Position numbers and translations under genes: made by a program. A stretch of 47,127 bases of DNA from JBAVQS01 sp049694275 (GTDB lineage: Bacteria > Chloroflexota > Anaerolineae > UBA4142 > SHND01): assembly GCA_049694275.1 (NCBI GenBank), contig JBAVQS010000140.1, positions 1-47,127 of the forward strand, in the 5' to 3' direction. The stretch's first letter is position 1, and each line of letters starts with the position of its first letter. Shown here piece by piece: positions 15,951-24,423 of the stretch. The notes under the pieces are model-generated. The model ran no database searches and had not been told where the DNA came from. It saw only the letters and a program-made list of their open reading frames with translations.

Positions 15951-17102
15951 CTAGACGCGCGTGTGGGGGTCAAAGAGCCTGGCGTATTCGTCGAGCGCAA
16001 AGCGGTCGGTCATGCCCGCGATATAATCGCAGACGACGCGGGCCGGTTCTTGGTGCTCCATCTTGAGCCGCACATTCTGGGGAAGGATGCGGGGCTCTTT
16101 GAGGTATGCCTCAAACAGGGAGCGGATGACCATCTCGGCTTTGCTCGCCATGCGGACGACGCGATAGTTGCGATAGAAATTCTCCATGAGGAAATCCTGG
16201 AGCGGGCGCTTGCGCTCTTCCATTTCCCCGGAGAATCCGGCGACCGGGCCGTCGTGCGCGCGAATGGCGGCCACCGAGTCGATCCGGTCCCCGCGCAGGT
16301 TAGCGTCGGTGGTTTCGATCAGGTCAGAGACCAATTCATTGACGAGCCAGCGAATAAAACGGTGGCGGATCATTTCGTCAAAGTGCGTCTCGGATTCACC
16401 TGCTTCTGCGCACCAATCGCGCCAGAACTGGAGTGTGTTCAGCTCACGCGGGTCGAGGACGCCCGAGCGCAGGCCATCGTCCAGATCGGCTGTGTCGTAG
16501 GCAATCTCGTCAGAGGCGCTTCCCAGTTGCGCCTCAAGGGTGGGCATCTCTTCGGAGGGAAATTCGCCGGAGGCGACGACATCATACTCGGTCTCGTGCT
16601 TGGCAATGCCCTCGCGCACCTCATACGTCAGGTTCAGCCCGCGGTGTTCGGGAAAGCGCTCTTCGAGTTCGTCGACGACGCGCAGGGATTGCGCCTGGTG
16701 GTTGAACCCGCCAAAATCCCGCATCAAGCGGCGCATTTCGTGCTCGCCCGAATGCCCGAAGGGAGTATGCCCAATGTCGTGGACCAGGCAAATGGCTTCG
16801 GCCAGGTCCTCGTTCGCGCCGAGCGCGCGCGCCAGGGTGCGCCCGATCTGGGCGACTTCGATACAATGCGTCATCCGCGTGCGGTAATAGTCCCCTTCGG
16901 TGATGACAAAGACCTGTGTCTTGTACTCGAGCCGGCGAAAGGCCGTGGTGTGAATAATGCGGTCGCGGTCGCGCTGGAATGCCGTGCGGTAGGGATGCTC
17001 ATCGTCGGGATAGATGCGGCCGCGCGACTCGCGACTTTTCATCCCATAGGGGGCGAGGTGTTGCGACTCTTCCGCTTCGAGCTTTTCGCGTGTGCCGTAC
17101 AT
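15951..17102 (-). CDS. dgt: deoxyguanosinetriphosphate triphosphohydrolase (dGTPase), HD family
   Basis: The 383-residue HD-superfamily enzyme should hydrolyse dGTP (or other dNTPs) to the nucleoside and triphosphate, helping to control dNTP pools. Visible marks are RDRDRIIHTTAFRRLEYKTQVF (45-65), metal ligands His79, His108-Asp109 (VHDIGHTPFGHSGE) and Asp203 (SDEIAYDTADLDDG), and the C-terminal CDYIAGMTDRFALDEY. The short form of about 380 residues matches the Thermus-like rather than the E. coli type. An in-frame ATG at 17144 exists, but I chose 17102 because GGAGG lies eight bases upstream. The long plus-strand frame over this gene is an antisense shadow. Confidence 0.93.
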   Translation of the reverse strand: MYGTREKLEAEESQHLAPYGMKSRESRGRIYPDDEHPYRTAFQRDRDRIIHTTAFRRLEYKTQVFVITEGDYYRTRMTHCIEVAQIGRTLARALGANEDLAEAICLVHDIGHTPFGHSGEHEMRRLMRDFGGFNHQAQSLRVVDELEERFPEHRGLNLTYEVREGIAKHETEYDVVASGEFPSEEMPTLEAQLGSASDEIAYDTADLDDGLRSGVLDPRELNTLQFWRDWCAEAGESETHFDEMIRHRFIRWLVNELVSDLIETTDANLRGDRIDSVAAIRAHDGPVAGFSGEMEERKRPLQDFLMENFYRNYRVVRMASKAEMVIRSLFEAYLKEPRILPQNVRLKMEHQEPARVVCDYIAGMTDRFALDEYARLFDPHTRV

Positions 17103-17155
17103 GTTACGCCTCCTGTCCTGACTGATACGCATGATACAATGCAATTATAACATGA

Positions 17156-17184
17156 TTGACCGGGCGCGAGCGGAATGCTATAAT
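17156..17184 (+). promoter_or_regulatory. near-consensus sigma-70 promoter
   Basis: TTGACC (17156-17161), a 17-base spacer ending in TGC, and a perfect TATAAT (17179-17184) drive the gene at 17223, with a leader of about 32 bases. On the opposite strand a TATAAT (17149-17144) faces dgt but has no recognisable -35. Confidence 0.8.
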
Positions 17185-17222
17185 CGCTTTATTCCTCCAT
17201 TCGCTAGAGGCGTGCCACATCC

Positions 17223-17879
17223 ATGTTTGATTCGCCGGGGTTTGTTCTATTTGTCATCCTCGCCGTTCTCTTTGTCGGTTCCTACGTGATCGGGGCTCAG
17301 TATAATGCCCGCCTGGGCGACAAAACTCTGAAATGGCTGCAAAAGGGTTTGCCACAGCTTGGCGAAAAGGCGACGCTCCGCTGGATCGGCTCATCGGTCT
17401 TTGAGTTGAAAATTGCCAAGGCGCGGGACCCCTTTCGCTCCGCTGACATCCTCGTCGCGATGCTGCCGCGGGACGCGCCGCTCTTGTGGGGCTGGGGGTA
17501 TATGCGGGACCGCCGCGATCTCTTGATTGTGCGAGGGCAGCTGCGCCAGGCCCCGCATTTTGACCTCGAAGCGCGCGTACCGCGCATCTGGGCGGGACCC
17601 AATAGCCCGCCGAACGCTGCGCTGAAATGGACCGCGGCGCAGGGAGGCGTGGCGAATAACATGCAGGCGGATTATCGCGGAAGGATTTCGCCTTATTCCA
17701 TCAATCGCTTGATTGTCGCAGCCTCGCTGGATGGTCTGACCCTCGTCCGCCTGGCGATTCATGGCGCCGTCCCCAACCTCGAAGTCTATTTCCTCCTCCC
17801 ACGATTCGACCAGGTTTCGAGCCAGCGCATGGCGGCGAGCCTGCGCCAACTGGCGGAAGAGGTGCTCAAGGTCGAGTAA
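17223..17879 (+). CDS. hypothetical membrane-anchored protein
   Basis: The 218-residue protein has a single N-terminal membrane segment (residues 6-25, FVLFVILAVLFVGSYVIGAQ). A soluble, Arg-rich domain follows, with TLRWIGSSVFELKIAKARDPF, LLWGWGYMRDRRDLLIVRGQL and a C-terminal helix RMAASLRQLAEEVLKVE. Trp and Arg are frequent. I recognise no catalytic motif or family. The topology probably leaves the soluble domain in the cytoplasm. It has its own strong promoter and no cotranscribed neighbour; the next gene is convergent. Confidence 0.75.
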   Translation: MFDSPGFVLFVILAVLFVGSYVIGAQYNARLGDKTLKWLQKGLPQLGEKATLRWIGSSVFELKIAKARDPFRSADILVAMLPRDAPLLWGWGYMRDRRDLLIVRGQLRQAPHFDLEARVPRIWAGPNSPPNAALKWTAAQGGVANNMQADYRGRISPYSINRLIVAASLDGLTLVRLAIHGAVPNLEVYFLLPRFDQVSSQRMAASLRQLAEEVLKVE

Positions 17880-17971
17880 CTGACCGCCTCCAATCCAGAG
17901 ATGGGTTTCTGGATGCGGGGTACGGGAGGAAGGCCCGGTCGGCGCCGATGAATACAAACAGGACGAGCCGG

Positions 17972-18733
17972 TTAACGCGAGTAGAGACCCTGGGGGTCCA
18001 ATTCCTCACGAATGAGCTGCAATTCCTCGCGGCTGGGCGGCTCGGTGGTCAACAGATCGCCGGCGAGCTTGAGCTTCCATCCGACCTGTGCCTGCACCTG
18101 CTCGACGGTCGCGCCTGGATGAAGTGATGCCAGAGCCAATTCCTTGCTTTCGGGGTCGATTCGCAGAATACAATAATCGGTGATGACCGCTTGCGGTCCC
18201 TTGCCCGGCACGCGCAGTTTTTCGCGCGTGTCGCCGCCGTCGAGGTACCCGGGGCTCGTAATGAAATCCACCTTTTCAGGAAAGGCGCGCTTGTTCAGCC
18301 GGGTGATGACTAGGACTCGGTCGCAAAGGACGGCAATCTCGGCGGCGCCGCCCGAGCCGGGAAGCCTGACCTTGGGCCGGTCATAGTTTCCGACGACGGT
18401 CGTGTTGATGTTCCCAAAGCGGTCGATCTGTGCCGCGCCGAGAAATCCGACGTCGATCAGGCCGCGCTGGAGATAGTATTGGAACAACTCGGGCATCCCG
18501 CAGACGCTGATCGCGCCCGTGACGAGGGTCGGGTCGCCAATCGAGAGGGGCAGGCGCGCCGGGCGCGCGCCAAAGACGCCAGCCTCATAGACCAATTCGA
18601 GGTCGGGCGCATGCAGGCGCTGCGCCAGGTTACAGACAATATTCGGTAAGCCGACGCCAACGAATGCGACATGCGCCCCGCGTAATTCACGCGCGCTTGC
18701 GGCGATCATCATTTCATTGGGGGAATAGTCCAT
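17972..18733 (-). CDS. type I CoA-transferase, subunit B
   Basis: The 253-residue beta subunit of a GctAB/IpdAB-like CoA-transferase has VGVGLPNIVCNLAQRLHAPDL and LVYEAGVFGARP. Glu50 in that motif is the expected active-site glutamate that forms the CoA thioester. ISVCGMPELFQYYLQRGLIDVGFLGAAQIDRFGNINTT is also family-typical. The heteromer transfers or cleaves CoA thioesters, but glutaconate, steroid-derived and other substrates cannot be separated here. It follows the A subunit by 16 bases, with GGAAGA before the ATG, and ends the operon. Confidence 0.87.
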   Translation of the reverse strand: MDYSPNEMMIAASARELRGAHVAFVGVGLPNIVCNLAQRLHAPDLELVYEAGVFGARPARLPLSIGDPTLVTGAISVCGMPELFQYYLQRGLIDVGFLGAAQIDRFGNINTTVVGNYDRPKVRLPGSGGAAEIAVLCDRVLVITRLNKRAFPEKVDFITSPGYLDGGDTREKLRVPGKGPQAVITDYCILRIDPESKELALASLHPGATVEQVQAQVGWKLKLAGDLLTTEPPSREELQLIREELDPQGLYSR

Positions 18734-18749
18734 AGTTGCTATCTTCCGT

Positions 18750-19658
18750 CTATTTATATTCTCCGTAATTCACCGGGCCTGCCAACGCCTCGCCGGGCGT
18801 GAGCCGGGCCAGTCGCTCGCGCATCTTTTCGACGTATTCAGCGCGGCTGTCGAGACCATAGACCCATTCCTTCAGATAGTCGTCCAGTGAAGCCACCTCG
18901 CGCGAGATCGCGTCCCATTCGACATAAAAAGGATTGTCGCGGTCATAATAGCCCTGCGCATAGCTGGGATGCGCGCCAAACGGCTCGACCACGACCGCGT
19001 TCACGATCAGGCCGGGAATGGCGGTGCGGTTCGGGTCCGCGCGAATCACACTCTCGTCCACCAGCTCTTCGACCGTCACAATCACGCGCTGGGCGGCAAA
19101 TGCCGCTTCCTTTTGCACGCCGAGGAGCCCCCAGATCTGGGCATTGCCGTTTCGGTCGGCGCGCTGCGCGTGGATGATGGCGACATCCGGGTTGAGCGGT
19201 GGGACGACATAAACCTCGTCGTCGCCGTACGGCGATTTCATCTTTTGAATGAGCGAGTTGGCGCGGGGGAGGTCGCTGCCGCTATAGCTGCGCACGGGAT
19301 AAAAGGGAAGCCGCGCCGCGCCGGCGATGAACCGTCCGACCATCCCAAAGTGGGAGTACTCTTCGAGCGCGAGCGGTTGCGGCTCGCCGCGCTCGACGGC
19401 CCGCCGCATTGCATGGAGCGCGCCAACGCCGGGGTTCCCGGCCCAGCTAAAGACCAGCTTGCTGCATACGCCGGCGGCAATCATCTGATCGTAGAGCAGG
19501 TCGGGGGTGAGGCGGCAGAGGGTAAGGTCGCGCTTGCGCTGCCGGATAATCTCGTGTCCCGCGGCAAAGTCAATGAGATGGGTAAAGCCTTCGATTGCGA
19601 TTGTGTCGCCATCGCGTACCAGTTCGGCGATGGCATCGTGCATCGTGGTCACTTTCAT
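18750..19658 (-). CDS. type I CoA-transferase, subunit A
   Basis: The 302-residue alpha subunit has the N-terminal IAIEGFTHLIDFAAGHEIIRQ motif, SWAGNPGVGALHAMRRAVE, the ALEEYSHFGMVGRF segment, and PPLNPDVAIIHAQRADRNGNAQIWGLLG. It is of the GctA/IpdA type and forms a heteromer with the following B subunit. It begins four bases after the stop of the PsbP-like protein. No strong ribosome binding site is visible, so it probably relies on coupling. Catabolic partners such as a dehydrogenase or ligase are missing from the neighbourhood, which leaves the pathway open. Confidence 0.87.
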   Translation of the reverse strand: MKVTTMHDAIAELVRDGDTIAIEGFTHLIDFAAGHEIIRQRKRDLTLCRLTPDLLYDQMIAAGVCSKLVFSWAGNPGVGALHAMRRAVERGEPQPLALEEYSHFGMVGRFIAGAARLPFYPVRSYSGSDLPRANSLIQKMKSPYGDDEVYVVPPLNPDVAIIHAQRADRNGNAQIWGLLGVQKEAAFAAQRVIVTVEELVDESVIRADPNRTAIPGLIVNAVVVEPFGAHPSYAQGYYDRDNPFYVEWDAISREVASLDDYLKEWVYGLDSRAEYVEKMRERLARLTPGEALAGPVNYGEYK

Positions 19659-19662
19659 AGGG

Positions 19663-20460
19663 TTAATGGCTTACGGCGCGAAAACTCGCGGCGCTTTGAT
19701 CGAATATGCTCTTGTACTTGTCCTGTTGGTCGAGCAGTGTGGCATAGGTGAGCACAAAAGCGTTATCCTGATAGATCATCAGATATTGGGTGATCGCCGA
19801 GGTCCCGGTGCTGCCGTCGCTCGCTTGAAAAGAGATGTTGTAGCGAACGCGCTCGGCGGGCAGGTCCCCCAGTGTCAGCCGTTCGTGATCGACGGTACCC
19901 TGCTTGCTCGTCAGTTGCTCAATCTGGCTCACGTTGATATTGACGTACGTATCGAGGGATACCTGGTCGACCACCGTCTGGCGCGTAACGGTCAGGTTGG
20001 TGGCGAACTTGCTCTGGAGTGAAATGGGGTCAAAATCAAATGCCCATAGTTTGACGCCGCTGGCCATCAACTCCTGGCCGCGTGCGCCCAGCGCGTTTGC
20101 CAACTCGGGATTGCTCTGGCGGATGACCTTTAAAGACGCGTCCAATTCTTGCGGGTTGACCGGCAGGCGCTGCCAGCGGGGCGGAATCGCAATTGCGAAA
20201 TTCTCTTCGGGGACGGTGAGCTCATTCCATCCGCTGGGAATGACCAGGATCACGGCCGAAGGGGATGGGGTCGTGAGGGGGATGACCGTGGTCGGAACCG
20301 GCGCAAGGGTATAAACTGCCGGGGTGGGGACGGTGGTGGCTGTGGTCAATCCAGTATCGCCCCACACGAGGCGATAGACGAGCGCGCCGATCGGAAAGAG
20401 CGCTGCAATCAGGACGACCAGCCCGAGGCGTTTGACCAGGCTCCACTCGTAGGATGTCAT
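19663..20460 (-). CDS. membrane-anchored PsbP/DUF1795-like protein
   Basis: The 265-residue protein has an N-terminal anchor (residues 12-33, LGLVVLIAALFPIGALVYRLVW). A Thr/Pro linker of about 40 residues follows, then a soluble domain starting VIPSGWNELTVPEENFAIAIPPRWQRLPVNP. The latter is typical of PsbP- or DUF1795-like folds, where GWxxY/F...F.I..P.W recurs. Later segments include GDLPAERVRYNISF and SAITQYLMIYQDNAFVLTYAT. The soluble domain should sit outside the membrane. A precise role is unknown; in this operon it may assist the solute-binding lipoprotein or simply be a neighbour. Confidence 0.75.
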   Translation of the reverse strand: MTSYEWSLVKRLGLVVLIAALFPIGALVYRLVWGDTGLTTATTVPTPAVYTLAPVPTTVIPLTTPSPSAVILVIPSGWNELTVPEENFAIAIPPRWQRLPVNPQELDASLKVIRQSNPELANALGARGQELMASGVKLWAFDFDPISLQSKFATNLTVTRQTVVDQVSLDTYVNINVSQIEQLTSKQGTVDHERLTLGDLPAERVRYNISFQASDGSTGTSAITQYLMIYQDNAFVLTYATLLDQQDKYKSIFDQSAASFRAVSH

Positions 20461-20479
20461 GGAATTTCTGCCTATCCCT

Positions 20480-21304
20480 TTACGGTTGCTCGCCGGCTTG
20501 CAGTTCGCGGATGGCTTTGAGCATGACCGGGAGGAATTTGCGATTGCCTGCTAGGTAGCCGCCGCCGCGCAGCGTGGCGGCGCTCCCGTCCAGATGCGTC
20601 ACGCGCCCGCCAGCCTCACGCACCAACAAGATTCCCGCGGCGACATCCCAGGGGTTGAGTGACAGGTGGAAATACCCATCCATTCGACCCGCCGCGATAT
20701 AGCAGAGGGAGAGGGCCGCGCTGCCGCCGATGCGGGCCGTCATGCTCGGCGTGACCAGCCGGGCGAACCAGTTGAGCCCGCGCTCGCGCAAGCCCTGTTC
20801 GTGAGACAATTCATAGCCCAGCATGGCATCCTCAAACCGGTGCACCTGGCTGACCCGGATCGGCGTGTCGTTGAGAAAGGCGCCGTGACCGCGCACGGCA
20901 TGATAGCATTCGTCGCGCAGCGGATCATAAATGACGCCGACCTGGGGCTGGCCGCGCCGAGCCAGGGCCAGGGATACGGCATAGACGGGATAGCCGCGCG
21001 AATAATTGGTTGTGCCGTCCAATGGGTCGAGGACCCAGATGTTCTCGGCGCTCTGGACCGAAACTCCGGGGTGCGGGTCCTCTTCGGAGAGGATGGCATG
21101 ATCCGGGAAGGCCTTTTCCAGCGCGGCGCGAACGGCGCGGTTGGCCGCGAAATCGGCGTCGGTCACAATGTCGCGCAAGCCCTTGATCTTGATTTCGCGC
21201 GTCTGGTCGCGTCGTTTGACGAGAATGCGGCCCGCCTGGCGCGCCGCCTTGAGCGCGATCTCGAGGGGCCGGGCGTATTCGGAAGAGGAAAGTGAATGAA
21301 TCAT
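20480..21304 (-). CDS. inositol monophosphatase family protein
   Basis: The 274-residue Mg-dependent phosphatase has all family motifs: DIVTDAD (45-51), LSEED with Glu74, WVLDPLDGTTNY with Asp93 and Asp96, and NPWDVAAG with Asp220. It is likely to dephosphorylate inositol monophosphate or a related sugar phosphate (SuhB-like); 3'-phosphoadenosine phosphate or fructose 1,6-bisphosphate activity cannot be excluded from motifs alone. It is cytoplasmic. Its ATG overlaps the stop of the solute-binding protein (ATGA), so it is translationally coupled to it. Confidence 0.9.
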   Translation of the reverse strand: MIHSLSSSEYARPLEIALKAARQAGRILVKRRDQTREIKIKGLRDIVTDADFAANRAVRAALEKAFPDHAILSEEDPHPGVSVQSAENIWVLDPLDGTTNYSRGYPVYAVSLALARRGQPQVGVIYDPLRDECYHAVRGHGAFLNDTPIRVSQVHRFEDAMLGYELSHEQGLRERGLNWFARLVTPSMTARIGGSAALSLCYIAAGRMDGYFHLSLNPWDVAAGILLVREAGGRVTHLDGSAATLRGGGYLAGNRKFLPVMLKAIRELQAGEQP

Positions 21305-22641
21305 TGGTTACCTGCCAGAATTGCGTTGGCGTCTGTAGCGGCGTTTTTCAATAGCGATGGAATGTCGGCTTTGGGCTGGAGCGATTGGCGCCACGCGTTT
21401 TCCATCAGGCGGTCGATTGCGGCAATGTGTGGATTGGTGGAAAGGGGTACGAAATGCGGCGTGGTATTGCTCAAGCTTTTTTGAATCTGGAGCACGAGTG
21501 AGGCGTTGGCCGGGTCCTGCGCCAGGATTGTGAGCGCCGAAGCGCGCAGGGGAATGGACTGGGTGGTGCGCGCCCACCGCGCCGTCTGGGACGAAGCGGT
21601 GAGCCACCGGATCAGGAACCAGGCGCGGCGCTCGCGATCCGGTGTGGTTTGGCAGAGCGCGAGGTCGGACCCGGTGAATAGGATATAGGAATCTTGTGGA
21701 TCGGCCTGGGGCAAGTTGCTGACGCCGATTGTAAAGTTCTTATTCGCCCCGGTCCGGGCTGCCAGCAGCTCGGGGAAGGCGGACATCCAATCCATGTAAA
21801 AGGCGGCGTTCCCTGTCGCAAAATCCTGTATGGCATCGGCGCGTGTGTCCTCGAGCTGAGCCGCGCCCGCACTCTGCAACTGCGCGGCCAGCGTCAGGGC
21901 GGCCAGCCCGCCGCGTTCGCCCAGTAGGGCATGCCGCTCCGGCATGTCGATCGGCGCGCTGCCCTGGCTGACCAACATTCCCGTCAAGACATCGGAATCA
22001 ATGTTCATTGCCCAACCGAACTGGTTGTCTTTAGTCAGCTTGCCGGCAGCGTCGGCGAAATCGGCCCAGGTCGCCGGAGGGGCGAAAGAACCGGCTTGGA
22101 GGAGGTCGGCATTGTAGAACAAGACCATGCCGTTGAGGTCAAAAGGAAAAGCATAGGACTGGTTGTCGAACTCGACGAACGATCCCTCGTCCATGATTCC
22201 CGGTAACAGGTCCGCTTGATCGTCGGCGCTGAGCCCGAGCGAAGGGTCTGCCCGCAGGTCGTCGAGTGGGACGAGTCCTTCCTGGCGCACAAATTGTGGT
22301 ATAGTTTGGCGAGGAACAAGGATCACATCTGGCGGCTGATCCATTGCGATTGCCGCGACCAGCTTTTTGGTCATTTCCCCCTCGTCTCCAACATAGACCG
22401 GAGTGACTGTCAGGTCCGGATATGCCTTGTGAAAGTCCAGCGCCAGCGCCTCCAGCGTTTGACGCGCCGCGCCGGTCTCACTATGCCAGAGAGTCAAGGT
22501 GATCGGGCCGGGAGGCGGCATGCCGCTCTGCGATTGGGGTGGGGCCGGTAATGGCGGGGCCGCCCGGCAACTTGCCAGGGCAATGAGCGAAAAACTGAAA
22601 ATAAGGAGAACCCAGGGTGGAGCAATTTTGCGTATGGACAT
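21301..22641 (-). CDS. extracellular solute-binding lipoprotein (ABC sugar type, family 1)
   Basis: The 446-residue protein has a signal peptide with lipobox LASC (Cys25) and a Pro-rich linker. The periplasmic-binding fold carries ITLTLWHSETGAARQTLEALALDFHKAYPDLTV at its start, then PPDVILVPRQTIPQFV, SYAFPFDLNGMVLFYNADLL, and an AAFYMDWMSAF hinge. It should capture a sugar or oligosaccharide for an ABC importer. No permease or ATPase gene for uptake accompanies it here, so it may share a transporter encoded elsewhere or act as a sensor. It is first in its operon, and its ATG lies only about four bases from the predicted transcription start. Confidence 0.88.
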   Translation of the reverse strand: MSIRKIAPPWVLLIFSFSLIALASCRAAPPLPAPPQSQSGMPPPGPITLTLWHSETGAARQTLEALALDFHKAYPDLTVTPVYVGDEGEMTKKLVAAIAMDQPPDVILVPRQTIPQFVRQEGLVPLDDLRADPSLGLSADDQADLLPGIMDEGSFVEFDNQSYAFPFDLNGMVLFYNADLLQAGSFAPPATWADFADAAGKLTKDNQFGWAMNIDSDVLTGMLVSQGSAPIDMPERHALLGERGGLAALTLAAQLQSAGAAQLEDTRADAIQDFATGNAAFYMDWMSAFPELLAARTGANKNFTIGVSNLPQADPQDSYILFTGSDLALCQTTPDRERRAWFLIRWLTASSQTARWARTTQSIPLRASALTILAQDPANASLVLQIQKSLSNTTPHFVPLSTNPHIAAIDRLMENAWRQSLQPKADIPSLLKNAATDANAILAGNQ

Positions 22642-22651
22642 GGACAGTCGA

Positions 22652-22679
22652 ATTATAGAATAAAAGCCCCCCCTGTCAA
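22652..22679 (-). promoter_or_regulatory. consensus promoter for the solute-binding protein operon
   Basis: Perfect TTGACA (22679-22674) and perfect TATAAT (22657-22652) are 16 bases apart on the minus strand; the spacer contains G7. Transcription near 22645 would leave about four bases before the ATG at 22641, so the message is effectively leaderless. Confidence 0.8.
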
Positions 22680-22858
22680 TAACAAGAAAAACCAGAGTAG
22701 CCCGGCCTTGTTTACCGGGTTGGAGACCGGATTGCCGGACCCAACCCTCGATTTTCTAATCCAAATCTCATTTCGAATTAAGACCGCCCTCAATTGCGCT
22801 TGCTAAGATAACACGCGAAGATAAAGTAGTATGGATTCCGCGCAGTGCGCGAGTCTCG

Positions 22859-22873
22859 TTCGAAAAATTCGAA
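22859..22873. promoter_or_regulatory. palindromic operator candidate upstream of the MacA-like gene
   Basis: TTCGAA-AAA-TTCGAA is a perfect inverted repeat ending 14 bases before the ATG at 22888. A second short inverted repeat, CGCGCA/TGCGCG, lies just upstream (22840-22851). The position would let a bound repressor block transcription or ribosome access. No regulator gene is adjacent. Confidence 0.45.
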
Positions 22874-22887
22874 TACAGAGGGTTACA

Positions 22888-24333
22888 ATGAATCGACGAA
22901 ATCTCATTATTACGGTGGTTATTCTTGTCCTTATCGCGGCCGGCGTGGCTGTGTTTTACCAGCAGCAAAACGCCGCCAAGGCGGCAAGCACTCCATCCTT
23001 GCAGACCGCCACCGTCACTCGCGGATCGCTGGTGGCGACGGTGACCGGCGCCGGCAATATCTCGGCGCCACAGCAGACGAACCTCAACTTTCAGTTGACG
23101 GGCGTGCCGATTATCAAGATGAATGTGCAGGTAGGGGACCTGGTCAAGGCGGGCGATGTGTTAGCCCAGGTGGACGATTCCGATTTGCAGTTTGCGCTGC
23201 GAACCGCTCAGTCGAGCCTCGTCAGCGCACAGGCCAGGTTGCAAGCGCTTCAGGTGCCTCCGGCGACGGCAGATGTTGAAGCGGCCAAGCTGCAGGTGGC
23301 GAGCGCCCAGGCTGCATACGACGCGGCGGTAACCAAGAATAATCACAATTCCGATCAGCTCATGTCGGCCAAAGCGCAACTCGACAAGGCGGCGGCGACC
23401 CTTCAGCAGGCGCAGGCGGCCTATAATGCCATCGCGTGGAAAGATAATGCAGGCAATTCCAGCCAGGCGGCAACCCTGGCCGCGGCGACTGCGGATTATC
23501 AATCGGCGCTGGCCACCTATAATCTGACCGTTTCGGGGATCAACGATACGGCGGTCAGATCGGCGGCGCAGCAGGTCGCGTCCGCGCAAGCCAGCCTCGC
23601 CAAGCTGAACCAGCCACCGCTCGCCACCGATATTACCCAGGCGCAGGCCAGCATCGACTCGGCGCAGGTGCAGGTTGACCAGGCCAAGCGCAAGCTCGAC
23701 CAGGCCAAGATCATTGCGTCGTTTGATGGGACCATCGCGGCGGTAAACTTTGTGGTGGGCCAACTGGCGCCGACTAGCGGTTCGACTCCCGTCATCACCT
23801 TGGTCAACATGAACAATCTCCAGACCCAGATCACGGTTTCGGAAGTGGATATTCCCAAGGTGCAGGTAGGACAGCCGGTTCAATTGAGCTTTGACGCGCT
23901 CGGCGGGCAGAGCTTTCCGGGCAAGATCGTCTCGGTGGCGCCCGTCGGCGTGGTCACGCAGGGCGTCGTCAACTATACGGTCACCGTTTCGTTGACCAAG
24001 CCCGATAACCAGATCAAGCCGGGGATGACGGCGACCGCCGCGATCGTGGTCGCACAGCATGATAACGCGCTCATGGTGCCCAATCGCGCCGTCAAAACCC
24101 AGGGCAACCAAAAGATTCTCACGATTCTATCGGCCGGGCAGGAAGTTCCGCTCACGGTCCAGACCGGGCTGAGCAACGATCAGGATACGGAAATTACAAG
24201 CGCCAGCGCGAATGGACAAGGGATCAACCTCGCGGATGGAGACGTCGTCGTGCTGAACCCGACGACGACAACCACCGGCAACCGTGGGGGTGGTGGGTTC
24301 CAGTTCCCCGGCGTGGGTAGGCCGGGAGGCTAG
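22888..24333 (+). CDS. MacA/HlyD-type membrane fusion protein
   Basis: The 481-residue protein has an N-terminal anchor (residues 6-25). A split lipoyl domain follows, with VTGAGNISAPQQTNLNFQLTG and VQVGDLVKAGDVLAQVD. A long Ala/Gln-rich coiled-coil hairpin spans about residues 100-270. The second lipoyl half is KIIASFDGTIAAVNFVVGQL, followed by a beta-barrel (ITVSEVDIPKVQVGQPVQLSFDAL) and a Gly-rich tail. It links the ABC exporter encoded next to the cell envelope. An in-frame ATG lies 19 codons upstream; 22888 is chosen because the anchor starts directly after it and AGAGGG precedes it. Substrates could be peptides, lipids or drugs. Confidence 0.88.
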   Translation: MNRRNLIITVVILVLIAAGVAVFYQQQNAAKAASTPSLQTATVTRGSLVATVTGAGNISAPQQTNLNFQLTGVPIIKMNVQVGDLVKAGDVLAQVDDSDLQFALRTAQSSLVSAQARLQALQVPPATADVEAAKLQVASAQAAYDAAVTKNNHNSDQLMSAKAQLDKAAATLQQAQAAYNAIAWKDNAGNSSQAATLAAATADYQSALATYNLTVSGINDTAVRSAAQQVASAQASLAKLNQPPLATDITQAQASIDSAQVQVDQAKRKLDQAKIIASFDGTIAAVNFVVGQLAPTSGSTPVITLVNMNNLQTQITVSEVDIPKVQVGQPVQLSFDALGGQSFPGKIVSVAPVGVVTQGVVNYTVTVSLTKPDNQIKPGMTATAAIVVAQHDNALMVPNRAVKTQGNQKILTILSAGQEVPLTVQTGLSNDQDTEITSASANGQGINLADGDVVVLNPTTTTTGNRGGGGFQFPGVGRPGG

Positions 24334-24339
24334 TCGGAG

Positions 24340-24410
24340 GCCACAAGCCGCAGGTCACAATCGAATTGCGCATACGTGAGCGATGAGCGTTGTGACTTGC
24401 AGTCCGGGAC
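24340..24410. repeat. degenerate GCAGGTCACA-type spacer sequence
   Basis: The spacer between the fusion protein and ATPase genes contains CACAAGCCGCAGGTCACAA and, inverted, TTGTGACTTGCAG. Closely similar words occur at 11205-11240 inside topA and at 37084-37107. It may be a degenerate interspersed repeat. The inverted copies can form a weak stem. Confidence 0.35.
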
Positions 24411-24423
24411 ATGAAACCTAATT

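Noticed and set aside
15564..17150. Long plus-strand ORF of 528 codons
   Set aside because: It is antisense to dgt, which carries complete HD motifs; the frame is kept open by high G+C and codon bias.
23161..24111. Minus-strand ORF of 316 codons
   Set aside because: It is a shadow of the fusion protein gene, rich in Arg and Gly.
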